Program-made: the position numbers and the translations under genes
The notes under the pieces: model-generated
The model's input: the letters and a program-made list of their open reading frames with translations, nothing else
What the model was told of the DNA's origin: nothing
The model's database searches: none
DNA from: Brevibacterium atlanticum
GTDB taxonomy: Bacteria > Actinomycetota > Actinomycetes > Actinomycetales > Brevibacteriaceae
Assembly (NCBI RefSeq): GCF_011617245.1
Contig: NZ_CP050152.1
Span: 3,400,503 to 3,464,502, forward strand
Direction of reading: 5' to 3'
DNA length: 64,000 nucleotides
Shown: one piece after another, positions 17,274 to 24,981 of the stretch
How positions within the stretch are numbered: the stretch's first letter is position 1
Layout of the letters: each line of letters opens with the position of its first letter

Positions 17274-17938
17274 GATGCTTGCCGACTCTCGGCGTCGAGG
17301 GCGAGCTCCGCCGACTCCTCACTCTCGGAAAGACTCCCGACTAGCTTCGCCAGCGGCGACCACGGCAGCAGACGGGCGACCGCGTGCAGGTCATCGATCG
17401 TGTCGATGTCGCGCAGCGTCGGCAGCAGTTTTGTGCGCCGTCCCGCAGTGCGCAGCCGGTCGAGCTGGATGGCGCCCGTGTCCGGCCGGGACATCGGCAC
17501 GCCTCTGACCAACTCACCGTCGGGCTCGCGCAGGCCCAGCGCCCAGAACCCGCCGTCGGCAGCCGGACCGAACCAGGCGTCGCAGTCCTCGGGCCATTCG
17601 GCGCTCAACCGGTCGAGGACTCGACGATCGAGCTGCGGGGAGTCCATGCCGATGAGCACGGTCGGACCCGTGCAGACATCGAAGGCGGCGGCAATCCTCT
17701 CATCGAGCCCGCCGGTGACCTGCTCGATGATCTCCCACCCGGTGAAGTCCCTGGGCAGGGACGTGCCGTCGAAGCAGAGGATCGTGCGCGTCCATGTACA
17801 GGAGTCGACGGCGGTCGTGGTGATGTCGATGCAGGCCGCGGCCACCTCGGCGGCCTGGGTGAGGCTCAGCGGAGGGTGGAGACGGGTCTTGACCTTCCCC
17901 GGCACGCATTCCTTGGCGAGCATAATGAGCGTGGTCAT
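17270..17938 (-). CDS. DUF2064 / TIGR04282-type glycosyltransferase-like protein
   Basis: 222 residues of the GT-A-like family annotated elsewhere as arsenosugar-biosynthesis transferase. Landmarks are the N-terminal MLAKECVPGKVKTRL, which resembles a nucleotide-binding P-loop of nucleotidyltransferases, then IGMDSPQL (about 124-131) and GPAADGGFWALGL (about 146-158). It overlaps the GT2 gene upstream and the methyltransferase downstream by 4 bp each. No radical-SAM or ArsM gene is near, so an arsenosugar role is not supported here; nucleotide-sugar or sugar-phosphate transfer is more likely. Confidence 0.83.
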   Translation of the reverse strand: MTTLIMLAKECVPGKVKTRLHPPLSLTQAAEVAAACIDITTTAVDSCTWTRTILCFDGTSLPRDFTGWEIIEQVTGGLDERIAAAFDVCTGPTVLIGMDSPQLDRRVLDRLSAEWPEDCDAWFGPAADGGFWALGLREPDGELVRGVPMSRPDTGAIQLDRLRTAGRRTKLLPTLRDIDTIDDLHAVARLLPWSPLAKLVGSLSESEESAELALDAESRQAS

Positions 17939-18618
17939 CGCTTCTCCTGTCCGATCAGGCGGGCCATGTCGGTGATTGCGGTAAGGGTTCCGCGCAGCGT
18001 CCCGGTCACTTTCGACCGCCCGATGCGGGGGAAGTAGCTCACGGTGACCTCACGAATGCGCAGGCCTGCGCTCCCGGCCCGCAGCAGCATTTCGAGCGGA
18101 TAGCCGCTGCGCCGATCATGAAGGTCGAGGCCGAGCAGGACCTGCCTGCGCATCGCCCGCATCGGTCCGAGATCGTGGACGACAATGCCGGTGCGCAGCC
18201 GGATGAGTCCGGCGAGGACGCGGTTGGCCACCCGGGCATGCAGTGGCCAGGCATGCCGTTCCGCCGCGTGCCTGCGCCCGAGGACGAGGTCCGCCTGCCC
18301 GGCGAGGACGGGTCCGGTCACTCGGTCGAGTTCGGCGAGGTCGAACGACCCGTCGGCATCGCAGATCGCCACCACCTCGGCGGTGGCCGCGAGGACTCCG
18401 GCGTATACGGCCGATCCGAACCCGCGCCGGGGTTCGTCGATCACGTGGGCGCCGAGCGCGCGGGCCACCTCGGCGGAGGAATCGGTCGAACCGTTGTCAA
18501 CGACGATCGGCCGGACGTTCGGCGGCAGCCCCGCCAGCACTCCGGGCAGGGCGGCGGCCTCATCGAGGCACGGGAGGACGAGATCGATGAGAGCGCTGCG
18601 CGGTGGTGATTTCGGCAT
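17935..18618 (-). CDS. family 2 glycosyltransferase (polyprenyl-phosphate sugar synthase-like)
   Basis: Transfers a sugar from a nucleotide donor, probably to polyprenyl phosphate at the inner face of the membrane. The 227 residues contain DLVLPCLDEA, VVDNGSTD, the metal-binding AICDADGSFDL (DAD), GRRH, and a C-terminal amphipathic stretch without clear membrane helices. The order matches DPM1-like GT2 proteins. The ATG at 18618 is 6 nt after TAGTGT, a leaderless start. It heads the unit GT2-DUF2064-methyltransferase, all coupled by 4-bp overlaps. Confidence 0.87.
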   Translation of the reverse strand: MPKSPPRSALIDLVLPCLDEAAALPGVLAGLPPNVRPIVVDNGSTDSSAEVARALGAHVIDEPRRGFGSAVYAGVLAATAEVVAICDADGSFDLAELDRVTGPVLAGQADLVLGRRHAAERHAWPLHARVANRVLAGLIRLRTGIVVHDLGPMRAMRRQVLLGLDLHDRRSGYPLEMLLRAGSAGLRIREVTVSYFPRIGRSKVTGTLRGTLTAITDMARLIGQEKR

Positions 18619-18624
18619 GCTCCG

Positions 18625-18669
18625 ACACTAAGGATTCCGGACCGGCACAGACGCGGTCGAATCCTTACG
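18625..18669 (-). promoter_or_regulatory. CGTAAG box plus -10 of the GT2 unit
   Basis: On the minus strand CGTAAGG starts at 18669 and TAGTGT at 18630, 39 bp apart; the ATG at 18618 follows 6 nt after TAGTGT. Box, distance and -10 are the same as at the molybdoenzyme promoter. Confidence 0.65.
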
Positions 18670-18728
18670 AAATACGGACAAAGCCCGCGACGACCCGCAT
18701 TTCCTCGATTGCGGACCGTGCGGGTTCC

Positions 18729-18734
18729 TACACT
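18729..18734 (+). promoter_or_regulatory. -10 box of the leaderless response-regulator gene
   Basis: TACACT, 6 nt before the ATG at 18741. No CGTAAG box lies 39 bp upstream, so this promoter is not part of the shared set. Confidence 0.55.
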
Positions 18735-18740
18735 GGAACC

Positions 18741-19502
18741 ATGACCGACACCCCGCCCGATTCCACCCTGCGCGACCGCCGGATCCTCCTCGTCGAGGAC
18801 GACCCTACCGTCGCCGAGGTGGCCCGCAACTATCTGCATACAGCCGGGTTCCTCGTCGACGAGGTCACCGATGGGTTCCAAGCCATCGACGCCGTCCGCG
18901 ACGTCCGCCCCGACCTCGTCGTCCTCGACCGGAAGCTGCCGGGCATCGACGGGACCGAGGTGTGCCGGCGCCTGCGGGGCTTCACCGATACTCCCGTGCT
19001 CATGCTCACAGCACTCTCGGCCACGGAGGACCGCATCGACGGGCTCGAGTCCGGGGCCGATGACTACCTGACCAAGCCGTTCTCCCCACGCGAGCTCGTC
19101 CTCCGGGTTCGGTCGATCCTCAAGCGCACGGTCGACGAGGCGACTCCCGAAGCGCCCTTCGCGCTCGGCCCCTTCCAGCTCGATGCCTCGGCCCGGAAGG
19201 TCAGCCGGGACAGCCGACCGCTCGAGCTCTCGGCCCGGGAGTTCGACCTTCTTGCCTTTTTCCTCAAGCATCCGAATCAGGTCTTCGACCGGGAGACGCT
19301 GCTGCGCTCCGTCTGGGGCTGGGAGGTCGGCGACCTGTCGACGATCACCGTCACGGTGCGCCGACTGCGGGAGAAGATCGAGGACGATCCTTCACACGCC
19401 GTATTCCTCACCACGGTGTGGGGTGCCGGCTACCGTTTCGACGCTGACGTCGACACCGATGGTGATGTCGATGCTGACGGTGACACCGAAGGGGTGCGCT
19501 GA
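18741..19502 (+). CDS. OmpR-family response regulator
   Basis: 253 residues. The receiver domain has the acidic pair ED/D (19-21), the phosphoacceptor Asp 63 in VVLDRKLPG, MLTALS and the Lys in YLTKPFS. The winged-helix domain (about 140-235) ends LTTVWGAGYRF. The C-terminal 15 residues are Asp-rich with a VDTDGDVDADGD repeat. The ATG is leaderless. The histidine kinase follows with a 1-nt overlap (TGATG). Position between the GT2 unit and its kinase makes it the prime candidate to bind the CGTAAG boxes. Confidence 0.93.
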   Translation: MTDTPPDSTLRDRRILLVEDDPTVAEVARNYLHTAGFLVDEVTDGFQAIDAVRDVRPDLVVLDRKLPGIDGTEVCRRLRGFTDTPVLMLTALSATEDRIDGLESGADDYLTKPFSPRELVLRVRSILKRTVDEATPEAPFALGPFQLDASARKVSRDSRPLELSAREFDLLAFFLKHPNQVFDRETLLRSVWGWEVGDLSTITVTVRRLREKIEDDPSHAVFLTTVWGAGYRFDADVDTDGDVDADGDTEGVR

Positions 19503-20668
19503 TGCCCTTACCGCTTCCCGATCTCACGATCATCTTCCTCGTCGCGATCGGCTGTTCCCTCCTCGTCGGCGCACTCGGGGTCTTCGCCCTGTGGCTGGCC
19601 AGACGCCGCACCCTGACGGTGCGGCTGACGATCATCGTGGCGACGACGCTGATCTCCGTGCTCGCCGGGATGGTGGCGATCGCCTCGGCGATGTACCTTT
19701 CCGAACACGACCTCATCGTCTTCCTCACGGTGGCCGCGGCCTCACTCGTCTCTACCGCCCTGGTCACCCTCATCCTCGGGCGGATCGTCGCTCGTGAGCA
19801 CCGGGAGCTGCGGGCGTTGGCCGCCGAGGTGGGACTGGGACGCCGCCTCGGAGAGGTCCCCGATGAGCGGGACGCCTCGGAGACTGCACAGCTGCGAGCC
19901 GAGCTTGTGGCCACGAGCGTCAGGCTTGCTGACACCCGCGATGAGGTCGCCGCCCTCGACCGCTCCCGGCGGGAGCTCATCGCGTGGATCGCCCACGACC
20001 TGCGGACGCCGATGGCCGGCCTCAAGGCAATGGCTGAGGCCCTCGAGGACGGAATGGTCGACGACCCCGACCGCTATTATGCGAACATCCGCGTGCAGGT
20101 CGATCGGCTCTCCCGCATGGTCGATGACCTCTTCGCGCTCTCCCGAATCCAGTCTGGCAGCCTCGAACTCGAGAGCATCGAGGTCAGCCTCTATGACCTC
20201 GTCTCCGATGCGGTGGCAGATCTGCGCCTGGTGGCGGCGTCCAAGCAGATCACCGTAGAAGCCCGCGGACTCAAGGACCTCACCGTCATCGGCGACCCCA
20301 AGGAGCTCACCCGCGTCGTCGAGAATCTGCTGATGAATGCCCTCCAACACTCCCCTGACCGCGCCGAGGTGGTGCTCGAGACGAGCCGTCACAGTGACGG
20401 TCAGGCGGTGCTCACCGTCTCTGACTCAGGCGGCGGCATTCCCACCGAAGCTCTCACCGAAATCTTCACAACCGGGTGGCGTGGGACTCCGTCGCGGACT
20501 CCCGACGAACCCATCGGTGGCGGCGACGTGCTCTCCGGCGGGGCGGGGCTCGGGCTGGCGATCGTGCGTGGGATCGTCGAAGCCCATGCCGGCACCGTCG
20601 GCGTCTCGAACACGCAGGTAGGAGCCTGCTTCGAGGTGCGTCTGCCGGCGGCTGTCCCCGTGGAGTGA
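19502..20668 (+). CDS. membrane sensor histidine kinase
   Basis: 388 residues. Two hydrophobic segments start close to the N-terminus and a third lies around 75-95, with almost no extracytoplasmic loop, so it probably senses within the membrane. The H-box is WIAHDLRTPMAG (His about 166), the N-box NLLMNALQHS, followed by SDSGGGIP and GAGLGLAIV. It is partner of the response regulator upstream by a 1-nt overlap. The signal is unknown; by context it relates to the envelope or redox state. Confidence 0.92.
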   Translation: MPLPLPDLTIIFLVAIGCSLLVGALGVFALWLARRRTLTVRLTIIVATTLISVLAGMVAIASAMYLSEHDLIVFLTVAAASLVSTALVTLILGRIVAREHRELRALAAEVGLGRRLGEVPDERDASETAQLRAELVATSVRLADTRDEVAALDRSRRELIAWIAHDLRTPMAGLKAMAEALEDGMVDDPDRYYANIRVQVDRLSRMVDDLFALSRIQSGSLELESIEVSLYDLVSDAVADLRLVAASKQITVEARGLKDLTVIGDPKELTRVVENLLMNALQHSPDRAEVVLETSRHSDGQAVLTVSDSGGGIPTEALTEIFTTGWRGTPSRTPDEPIGGGDVLSGGAGLGLAIVRGIVEAHAGTVGVSNTQVGACFEVRLPAAVPVE

Positions 20669-20726
20669 GCCGACGGCTGTGTTTCGTGCGGGATCGCGCT
20701 GCGTCCGGGTCGACACCATGACGAAC

Positions 20727-20732
20727 TAGACT
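20727..20732 (+). promoter_or_regulatory. -10 box of the leaderless MFS gene
   Basis: TAGACT, 6 nt before the GTG at 20739. Confidence 0.55.
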
Positions 20733-20738
20733 TGACGG

Positions 20739-22064
20739 GTGCTCAAACCCATCCTGTGGCCGGTCCTCGCGCCGTCCCTGCTCTTCGCCGTCGGATTGGG
20801 TGCGATCATGCCGATCCTCGTCCTCGGCGCGCTCACCTTGGGTTCGACCGCCTCGTTCGCGGCGGCGATCGTCGGCATCATGGGGGCCGTGTCGCTGACC
20901 GCGACGGTCCCGGCGGGGATCCTCATCGACCGCCTCGGCGATTTCCGGGCGATGCTCGTGGCCACGCTCGCCGCCGTCGTCGTCCTCACCGCCGTGGTCG
21001 CGGCCTTCGTATGGCACTCCCCGTACTCGCTGCTCGTCTACACGATCGCGCTCATGCTCTTCGCCCCGGTCTCCGACGTGTGGAGCCTGGCCCGGCAGGC
21101 CGTCGTCGCCGAGGTCATGCCCGCGGCCGATCTGGCCAAGGCGATGACCGCGCTCGGCGGCACGCAGCGGGTGGGCAACCTCGTCGGCCCGATGGTCGGC
21201 GCCGGGCTCATGCTGTTCCTGCCGATCTGGTCGGTGTTCGTCTTCTCCGGCGTCACCGCCGTCGCCGCGATCGTCATCATGGCGCTGCCGATCGCACGGA
21301 TCCCCGGCTTCGACGATCACCCGCGGGCCGCCTCGGCGAAGGATTCTCCCGCCGAGGCGGCCCCCGGTCGGCCGTCGATCGATCCGACCGGCCCCGGTCG
21401 GAACTCCTCCGGCGAACATTCCCGCACCGAGGCGGCTGCGGGCGCTCGCGGGAAGAGGCCGAAACGGGAACGCCGCCCGTCCTTGGATGTGCGCTGGAAG
21501 TCAGTCGTGCTCGTCGGCATCACGATCATCACCCTCGCGGCCGCACGCGCCGCTCAGCCCGTGGTCATCCAGCTGGGGGGTGTGGAGATCGGCCTGCACG
21601 AGTCCTCGATCTCGCTCGTCATCGCCTTCGGCGCGGGCCTCGAACTCATCGTCATGTTCCTCGGCGCCTACATCAAGGACCACCTCGGGCGGATCGCCAC
21701 CCTCGTCGCATGCCTGACCATCTTCGGGGCCGGGTTCATCATCATGGTTACCCTCCCCGATCTGTCGGGAATGGTCATCGCTGCCGCCGTCATGGCCTTC
21801 GGCAACGGCCTCGGCGCCGGAGTGAACATGACGATCGGGGCGGACCTGTCACCGGCGGTGGGGCGGCCGCGCTTCCTCGGCATCTGGGCGATCTTCAACA
21901 ACGGCGGCAAGCTCGGCGGGCCGAGCCTGCTCTCCCTCATCATCACCCTGACCACGCTGAGGTTCGGTGTGCTCTTCCCCGGACTCTTCGCCCTCCTCGG
22001 AGCGGTCTGGGTGCTCGTCTGGGCACGTCAGATCGGACTGCCCGGACGGCGCCGCCGGGTCTGA
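20739..22064 (+). CDS. major facilitator superfamily transporter
   Basis: 441 residues with 12 hydrophobic segments; IDRLGDFRAM between segments 2 and 3 is the MFS A-motif and RQAVVAEVMP is typical of drug-type exporters. The long cytoplasmic loop between halves (about 190-250) is low-complexity Ala/Pro/Arg and coincides with a perfect DNA hairpin at 21326-21362. The GTG start is leaderless. After the stop at 22064 a different frame continues for about 72 codons with strong coding bias (see findings), so the true C-terminus may be longer. The substrate is unknown. Confidence 0.85.
   Translation: MLKPILWPVLAPSLLFAVGLGAIMPILVLGALTLGSTASFAAAIVGIMGAVSLTATVPAGILIDRLGDFRAMLVATLAAVVVLTAVVAAFVWHSPYSLLVYTIALMLFAPVSDVWSLARQAVVAEVMPAADLAKAMTALGGTQRVGNLVGPMVGAGLMLFLPIWSVFVFSGVTAVAAIVIMALPIARIPGFDDHPRAASAKDSPAEAAPGRPSIDPTGPGRNSSGEHSRTEAAAGARGKRPKRERRPSLDVRWKSVVLVGITIITLAAARAAQPVVIQLGGVEIGLHESSISLVIAFGAGLELIVMFLGAYIKDHLGRIATLVACLTIFGAGFIIMVTLPDLSGMVIAAAVMAFGNGLGAGVNMTIGADLSPAVGRPRFLGIWAIFNNGGKLGGPSLLSLIITLTTLRFGVLFPGLFALLGAVWVLVWARQIGLPGRRRRV
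21326..21362. repeat. perfect 13-bp inverted repeat inside the MFS gene
   Basis: GGCCGCCTCGGCG and its exact reverse complement are separated by 11 nt. Both arms contain the over-represented CGCCGAGGCGG motif. It encodes part of the disordered central loop, so it is tolerated in the protein. Confidence 0.8.
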
Positions 22065-22267
22065 CGCTCACCCCGGCACGGACTCCGGTGCCGACTTCGG
22101 TGCCGGACCTGACTCCAGCGCCGCGCTCGGCCCCGGCGCAGCACCTGTCTCCAACTCCGTCGCCGCCTCTGGTCCCGTACCTGAGCCCGCCCCGGCTTCG
22201 GACGCCGCACCTGACCCCGTCCCCGACCCTCGGGACCACGCCCGCCCGCAGGAGCAGCCCAACGGTC

Positions 22268-22273
22268 TAGGCT
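22268..22273 (+). promoter_or_regulatory. -10 box upstream of the UbiB-like gene
   Basis: TAGGCT, about 75 nt before the ATG at 22348. The leader ends in AGGAGAG, so this gene has a conventional 5' untranslated region. Confidence 0.4.
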
Positions 22274-22347
22274 GGAGGTGACCGATTCGACGATGTTCGG
22301 CTCACGGCCCGAAGCCGAGCGCCCGAACAGGATCAGGAGAGTCATCG

Positions 22348-24360
22348 ATGGGAGCCCTGGACGTCGGCGGGTACGTGCTGGTGAGCCTGGCCGCGCTCGT
22401 CTTCCTCTTCCTGCAGTCGTGGTTCGCCGCCACCGTGGTCCGTCGTGTCGTCGGAGTCCCCACCGGCTGGCCGCGCACTCTCGCCGTCGGCCTTGCCATG
22501 AGCGCCCTCGTGGCCGTGACCGTCCAGTACCTCTATCGGGCCGGAACCGGTCAGAACTCCACAGGCCTCGACGTCTCCCCCGGTGTGGCGCTGCTGTTCA
22601 CGGTGCTCGCGCTCGGCTGGATCTTCGCCCTCGGCGTCGGTGCCCTCGTTATGCTCGAGGCGGCCTTCCCCACGGGATCTCTGCCCGGGCCGCAGTCGCT
22701 GTTCTTCGGGTGGAAGTCCCGCCGTCGGCGCACCCGCCGCTACGCCCAGGTCGTGTCGATCGCGGTCAGGCACGGTCTCGGCTCCCAGCTGCGCGGCTTC
22801 GGCGGCGACTCCCCCGGCCGCGAGGTCAAGACAGCGCGAGCCCTCAAGGAATCCCTCGCCGAGGCGGGGGTGACCTTCGTCAAACTCGGACAGATGCTCT
22901 CGACCCGCCGAGACATCCTCCCTCCCGTCTTCGTCCGTGAGCTCGAGACCCTCCAGACCCAAGTCACTCCCGAACCCTGGTCGGTCATCGAACCGGCCAT
23001 CGAGGAGCGGCTCGGCCGACCCATCGGCGAAGTGTTCGCCCGGATCGATTCCACCCCGCTGGCGGCCGCCTCGGTGGCGCAGGTGCACGAAGCGACCCTG
23101 CTCAACGGCACTGAGGTCATCGTCAAGGTGCAACGGCCGAAGGCGCTCAACCAGGTCACCCAGGACCTCGACATCATCCTGCGGCTGGCGGCGTGGCAGA
23201 ACAAGACCACGTCGTGGGGCCGGGATCTGGGCGTGCGGTCACTGGCCGCTGGGTTCGCCACCACGCTCGAAGAGGAGCTCGACTACCGGATCGAACTCGA
23301 CAACATGGCCAGCATCGAAGCCTCTCTCAAGCGTTCGGGGAAGTTCGAGGTCACCGTTCCCCACGGCTATCCCGAGCTCAGCGGGGAACGTCTGCTCGTC
23401 ATGGACCGGCTGCCCGGCCAGCCGGTATCACGGGCGGGCGCGCTGCTGGCCGATCTCAGCGTTGCCGAACGATCGCGTTTGGCAACCACCCTGCTGGGCG
23501 CTACGCTCGAGCAGATCATCGGCGACGGGATCTTCCACGCCGATCTGCATGCCGGCAACATCTTCATCACTCCCGAGGGGAAGTTGGGTCTGCTCGACTT
23601 CGGTGCGGTCGGTCGCCTCGATCCGGGCACGCAGACCTCGTTGGGCCTCATGCTCTATTCGATCGACCAGAACGACAGTGCCGGTGCCACCGATGCCCTC
23701 ATCGAACTGCTCGGTCGTCCCGATGGGCTCGATGACCGGGAGGTCGAACGCGCCGTCGGGGCACTCCTGCTGCGCTACGGCGGAGGCACCCGGGCGGCGC
23801 AGGGACAGAAGCTCTTCGACGACCTGTTCAATCTCGTGCTCTCGCATCGGTTCTCGGTGCCGGCACCGATCAGCGCCGCCTTCCGCGCGATGGCCTCGGT
23901 CGAGGGTGCCCTGCTGACGATCGACCCCGGCTTCGACGTCGTCGCCGTGTCCAGGCGAGAGGGCAACAGGCTCGTGCGCTCGAAGCTCAAGGGCACGAAG
24001 TTCACCGATGAGTTCCAGCGGCGGATGCTGCAGCTGATGCCGATGATCGACCGGATGCCGCGGCGGATCAATAAGATCACCGAGGATCTCGAGCAGGGGC
24101 GGTTCTCGATGAACATGCGGGTGCTCGAGAATCCCTCCGACCGCAGTTTCCTCACCAGCCTGTTCCAACAGCTCATCGTCGCCGTCCTCGCCGGAGCGGC
24201 CGTGGTGGGTGCGATCATGCTCATCACCAGCGATGAGGGACCGCTGCTGACGAAGGACATCCACCTGTACTCGTTCTTCGGCTTCGTGCTGCTCTTCGGC
24301 GGCTTCGTCTTGAGCATGCGCTCCCTCATGCTCGTGTTCAGACGCGACGGCGGCGGATAG
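22348..24360 (+). CDS. UbiB/ABC1 (ADCK)-family atypical kinase, membrane anchored
   Basis: 670 residues, longer than usual because three to four hydrophobic segments precede the domain (to about 115) and two follow it (about 610-660). The family signatures are present: FVKLGQMLSTRRDILP (KxGQ motif), AAASVAQVHEA (Ala-rich loop replacing the Gly-rich loop), IVKVQRP (catalytic Lys), HADLHAGNIF and LLDFGAVG. UbiB-type proteins bind ATP and support isoprenoid-quinone synthesis or lipid handling; in a menaquinone-using actinobacterium the role is inferred. The ATG at 22348 has AGGAGAG upstream. Confidence 0.9.
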   Translation: MGALDVGGYVLVSLAALVFLFLQSWFAATVVRRVVGVPTGWPRTLAVGLAMSALVAVTVQYLYRAGTGQNSTGLDVSPGVALLFTVLALGWIFALGVGALVMLEAAFPTGSLPGPQSLFFGWKSRRRRTRRYAQVVSIAVRHGLGSQLRGFGGDSPGREVKTARALKESLAEAGVTFVKLGQMLSTRRDILPPVFVRELETLQTQVTPEPWSVIEPAIEERLGRPIGEVFARIDSTPLAAASVAQVHEATLLNGTEVIVKVQRPKALNQVTQDLDIILRLAAWQNKTTSWGRDLGVRSLAAGFATTLEEELDYRIELDNMASIEASLKRSGKFEVTVPHGYPELSGERLLVMDRLPGQPVSRAGALLADLSVAERSRLATTLLGATLEQIIGDGIFHADLHAGNIFITPEGKLGLLDFGAVGRLDPGTQTSLGLMLYSIDQNDSAGATDALIELLGRPDGLDDREVERAVGALLLRYGGGTRAAQGQKLFDDLFNLVLSHRFSVPAPISAAFRAMASVEGALLTIDPGFDVVAVSRREGNRLVRSKLKGTKFTDEFQRRMLQLMPMIDRMPRRINKITEDLEQGRFSMNMRVLENPSDRSFLTSLFQQLIVAVLAGAAVVGAIMLITSDEGPLLTKDIHLYSFFGFVLLFGGFVLSMRSLMLVFRRDGGG

Positions 24361-24427
24361 GACGCCTCGGAGTGTTTCCGTCTGCGGTCGACGCGGGCAG
24401 AGTTCTCCACGCTTCGGCCCGCCCTGT

Positions 24428-24462
24428 GCTGAGCAGCCCAGGGCGGAACTGGGCTGCTCAGC
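24428..24462. terminator. hairpin downstream of the UbiB-like gene
   Basis: GCTGAGCAGCCCAG and its exact reverse complement (14 bp) around a 7-nt loop. No T-tract follows. It ends 66-102 nt after the UbiB-like stop. Confidence 0.6.
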
Positions 24463-24518
24463 GTCGATTGGGCTGATCTGCGCGGCCGCCTGGCAGCAGG
24501 CCGTTTGAGGGACATGTC

Positions 24519-24558
24519 TCTCCGAACGACTCACGTTCTTCGGTGAGTGATTCGGAGA
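24519..24558. repeat. 16-bp inverted repeat of unknown role
   Basis: TCTCCGAACGACTCAC pairs with the segment at 24543-24558 with 2 mismatches; loop GTTCTTCG. It lies between the UbiB-like gene and the tRNA, where no protein gene is visible. Confidence 0.55.
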
Positions 24559-24649
24559 AACCTGTGCCTTTTCCGCGTGATCCGCTCTCGGCTGTTGCAT
24601 CCGCACCGCACCACATGGCGAAAACGACGAGTGATAGGCGAAAACGACT

Positions 24650-24683
24650 CAGGGCAGATGCCGTATTCACGACATCTGCCCTG
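24650..24683 (-). terminator. intrinsic terminator of tRNA-Thr
   Basis: CAGGGCAGATG and its exact reverse complement with a 12-nt loop, starting 5 nt after the tRNA 3' end on the minus strand and followed by AGTCGTTTTCG, a short T-tract. Confidence 0.8.
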
Positions 24684-24688
24684 GTGGG

Positions 24689-24764
24689 TGGAGCCCCCTG
24701 TCAGACTCGAACTGACGACCTTCGCTTTACAAGAGCGGTGCTCTACCAACTGAGCTAAGGAGGC
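24689..24764 (-). tRNA. tRNA-Thr (anticodon UGU)
   Basis: 76 nt including an encoded CCA. The acceptor GCCTCCT pairs with AGGGGGC; the D arm GCTC/GAGC surrounds AGTTGGTA; the anticodon loop CTTGTAA gives UGU; the T arm GTCAG/CTGAC surrounds TTCGAGT. The anticodon stem CCGCT/AGCGA has one C-A mismatch at its outer end. The 3' end is TCCA. Confidence 0.95.
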
Positions 24765-24829
24765 GTGGTGCAGACCGAGCATCTGCGCCTACACGATAGT
24801 AGTCCATGGTCCGTGCCCGCCACAAAACC

Positions 24830-24937
24830 GCGGCGGGACGTCGAGGGCCGGCTCCCATCCACCCCGCGGGGAACGTCGAGGACCGGCCCCCGCCCAACCT
24901 CGCGGGGAACGGCGAAGGCCGGCCCCACCTCGGCGGG
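24830..24937. repeat. three imperfect 36-bp tandem repeats
   Basis: Units start at 24830, 24866 and 24902, each with GCGG(G/C)G, then ACGTCGAGG or a close variant, then CCGGC. The third unit runs into the hairpin that ends the DsbA-like gene. The units are contiguous, without spacers. A related but degenerate set occurs at 42550-42640. Confidence 0.7.
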
Positions 24938-24949
24938 GCCGGCCTTCGC
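24912..24949 (-). terminator. terminator hairpin after the DsbA-like gene
   Basis: GCGAAGGCCGGCCCC and its exact reverse complement (15 bp) with the loop ACCTCGGC. It lies about 33-70 nt downstream of the DsbA-like stop. No clear T-tract follows. Confidence 0.65.
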
Positions 24950-24981
24950 GCACGATGCGCTTGCGTGAAGTGCCTCGGCGA

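Noticed and set aside
17270-17938. Arsenosugar biosynthesis, from the usual name of the DUF2064/TIGR04282 family
   Set aside because: No ArsM, radical-SAM or arsenic-resistance gene is nearby; the name follows the family, not evidence in this locus.
20732-22270. A 512-codon frame overlapping the MFS gene
   Set aside because: It is a +1 shadow of the transporter: Arg/His-rich, no domain, no start signal. Only its last part overlaps the separate coding-looking tail that I list as a finding.
24689-24764. tRNA-Thr as the attachment site of a genomic island
   Set aside because: No integrase, no repeat of the tRNA 3' end that I can see, and neighbours are ordinary chromosomal genes.
24830-24937. 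36-bp repeats considered as a CRISPR array
   Set aside because: The units are contiguous with no spacers, differ from each other, and no cas gene is in the window.
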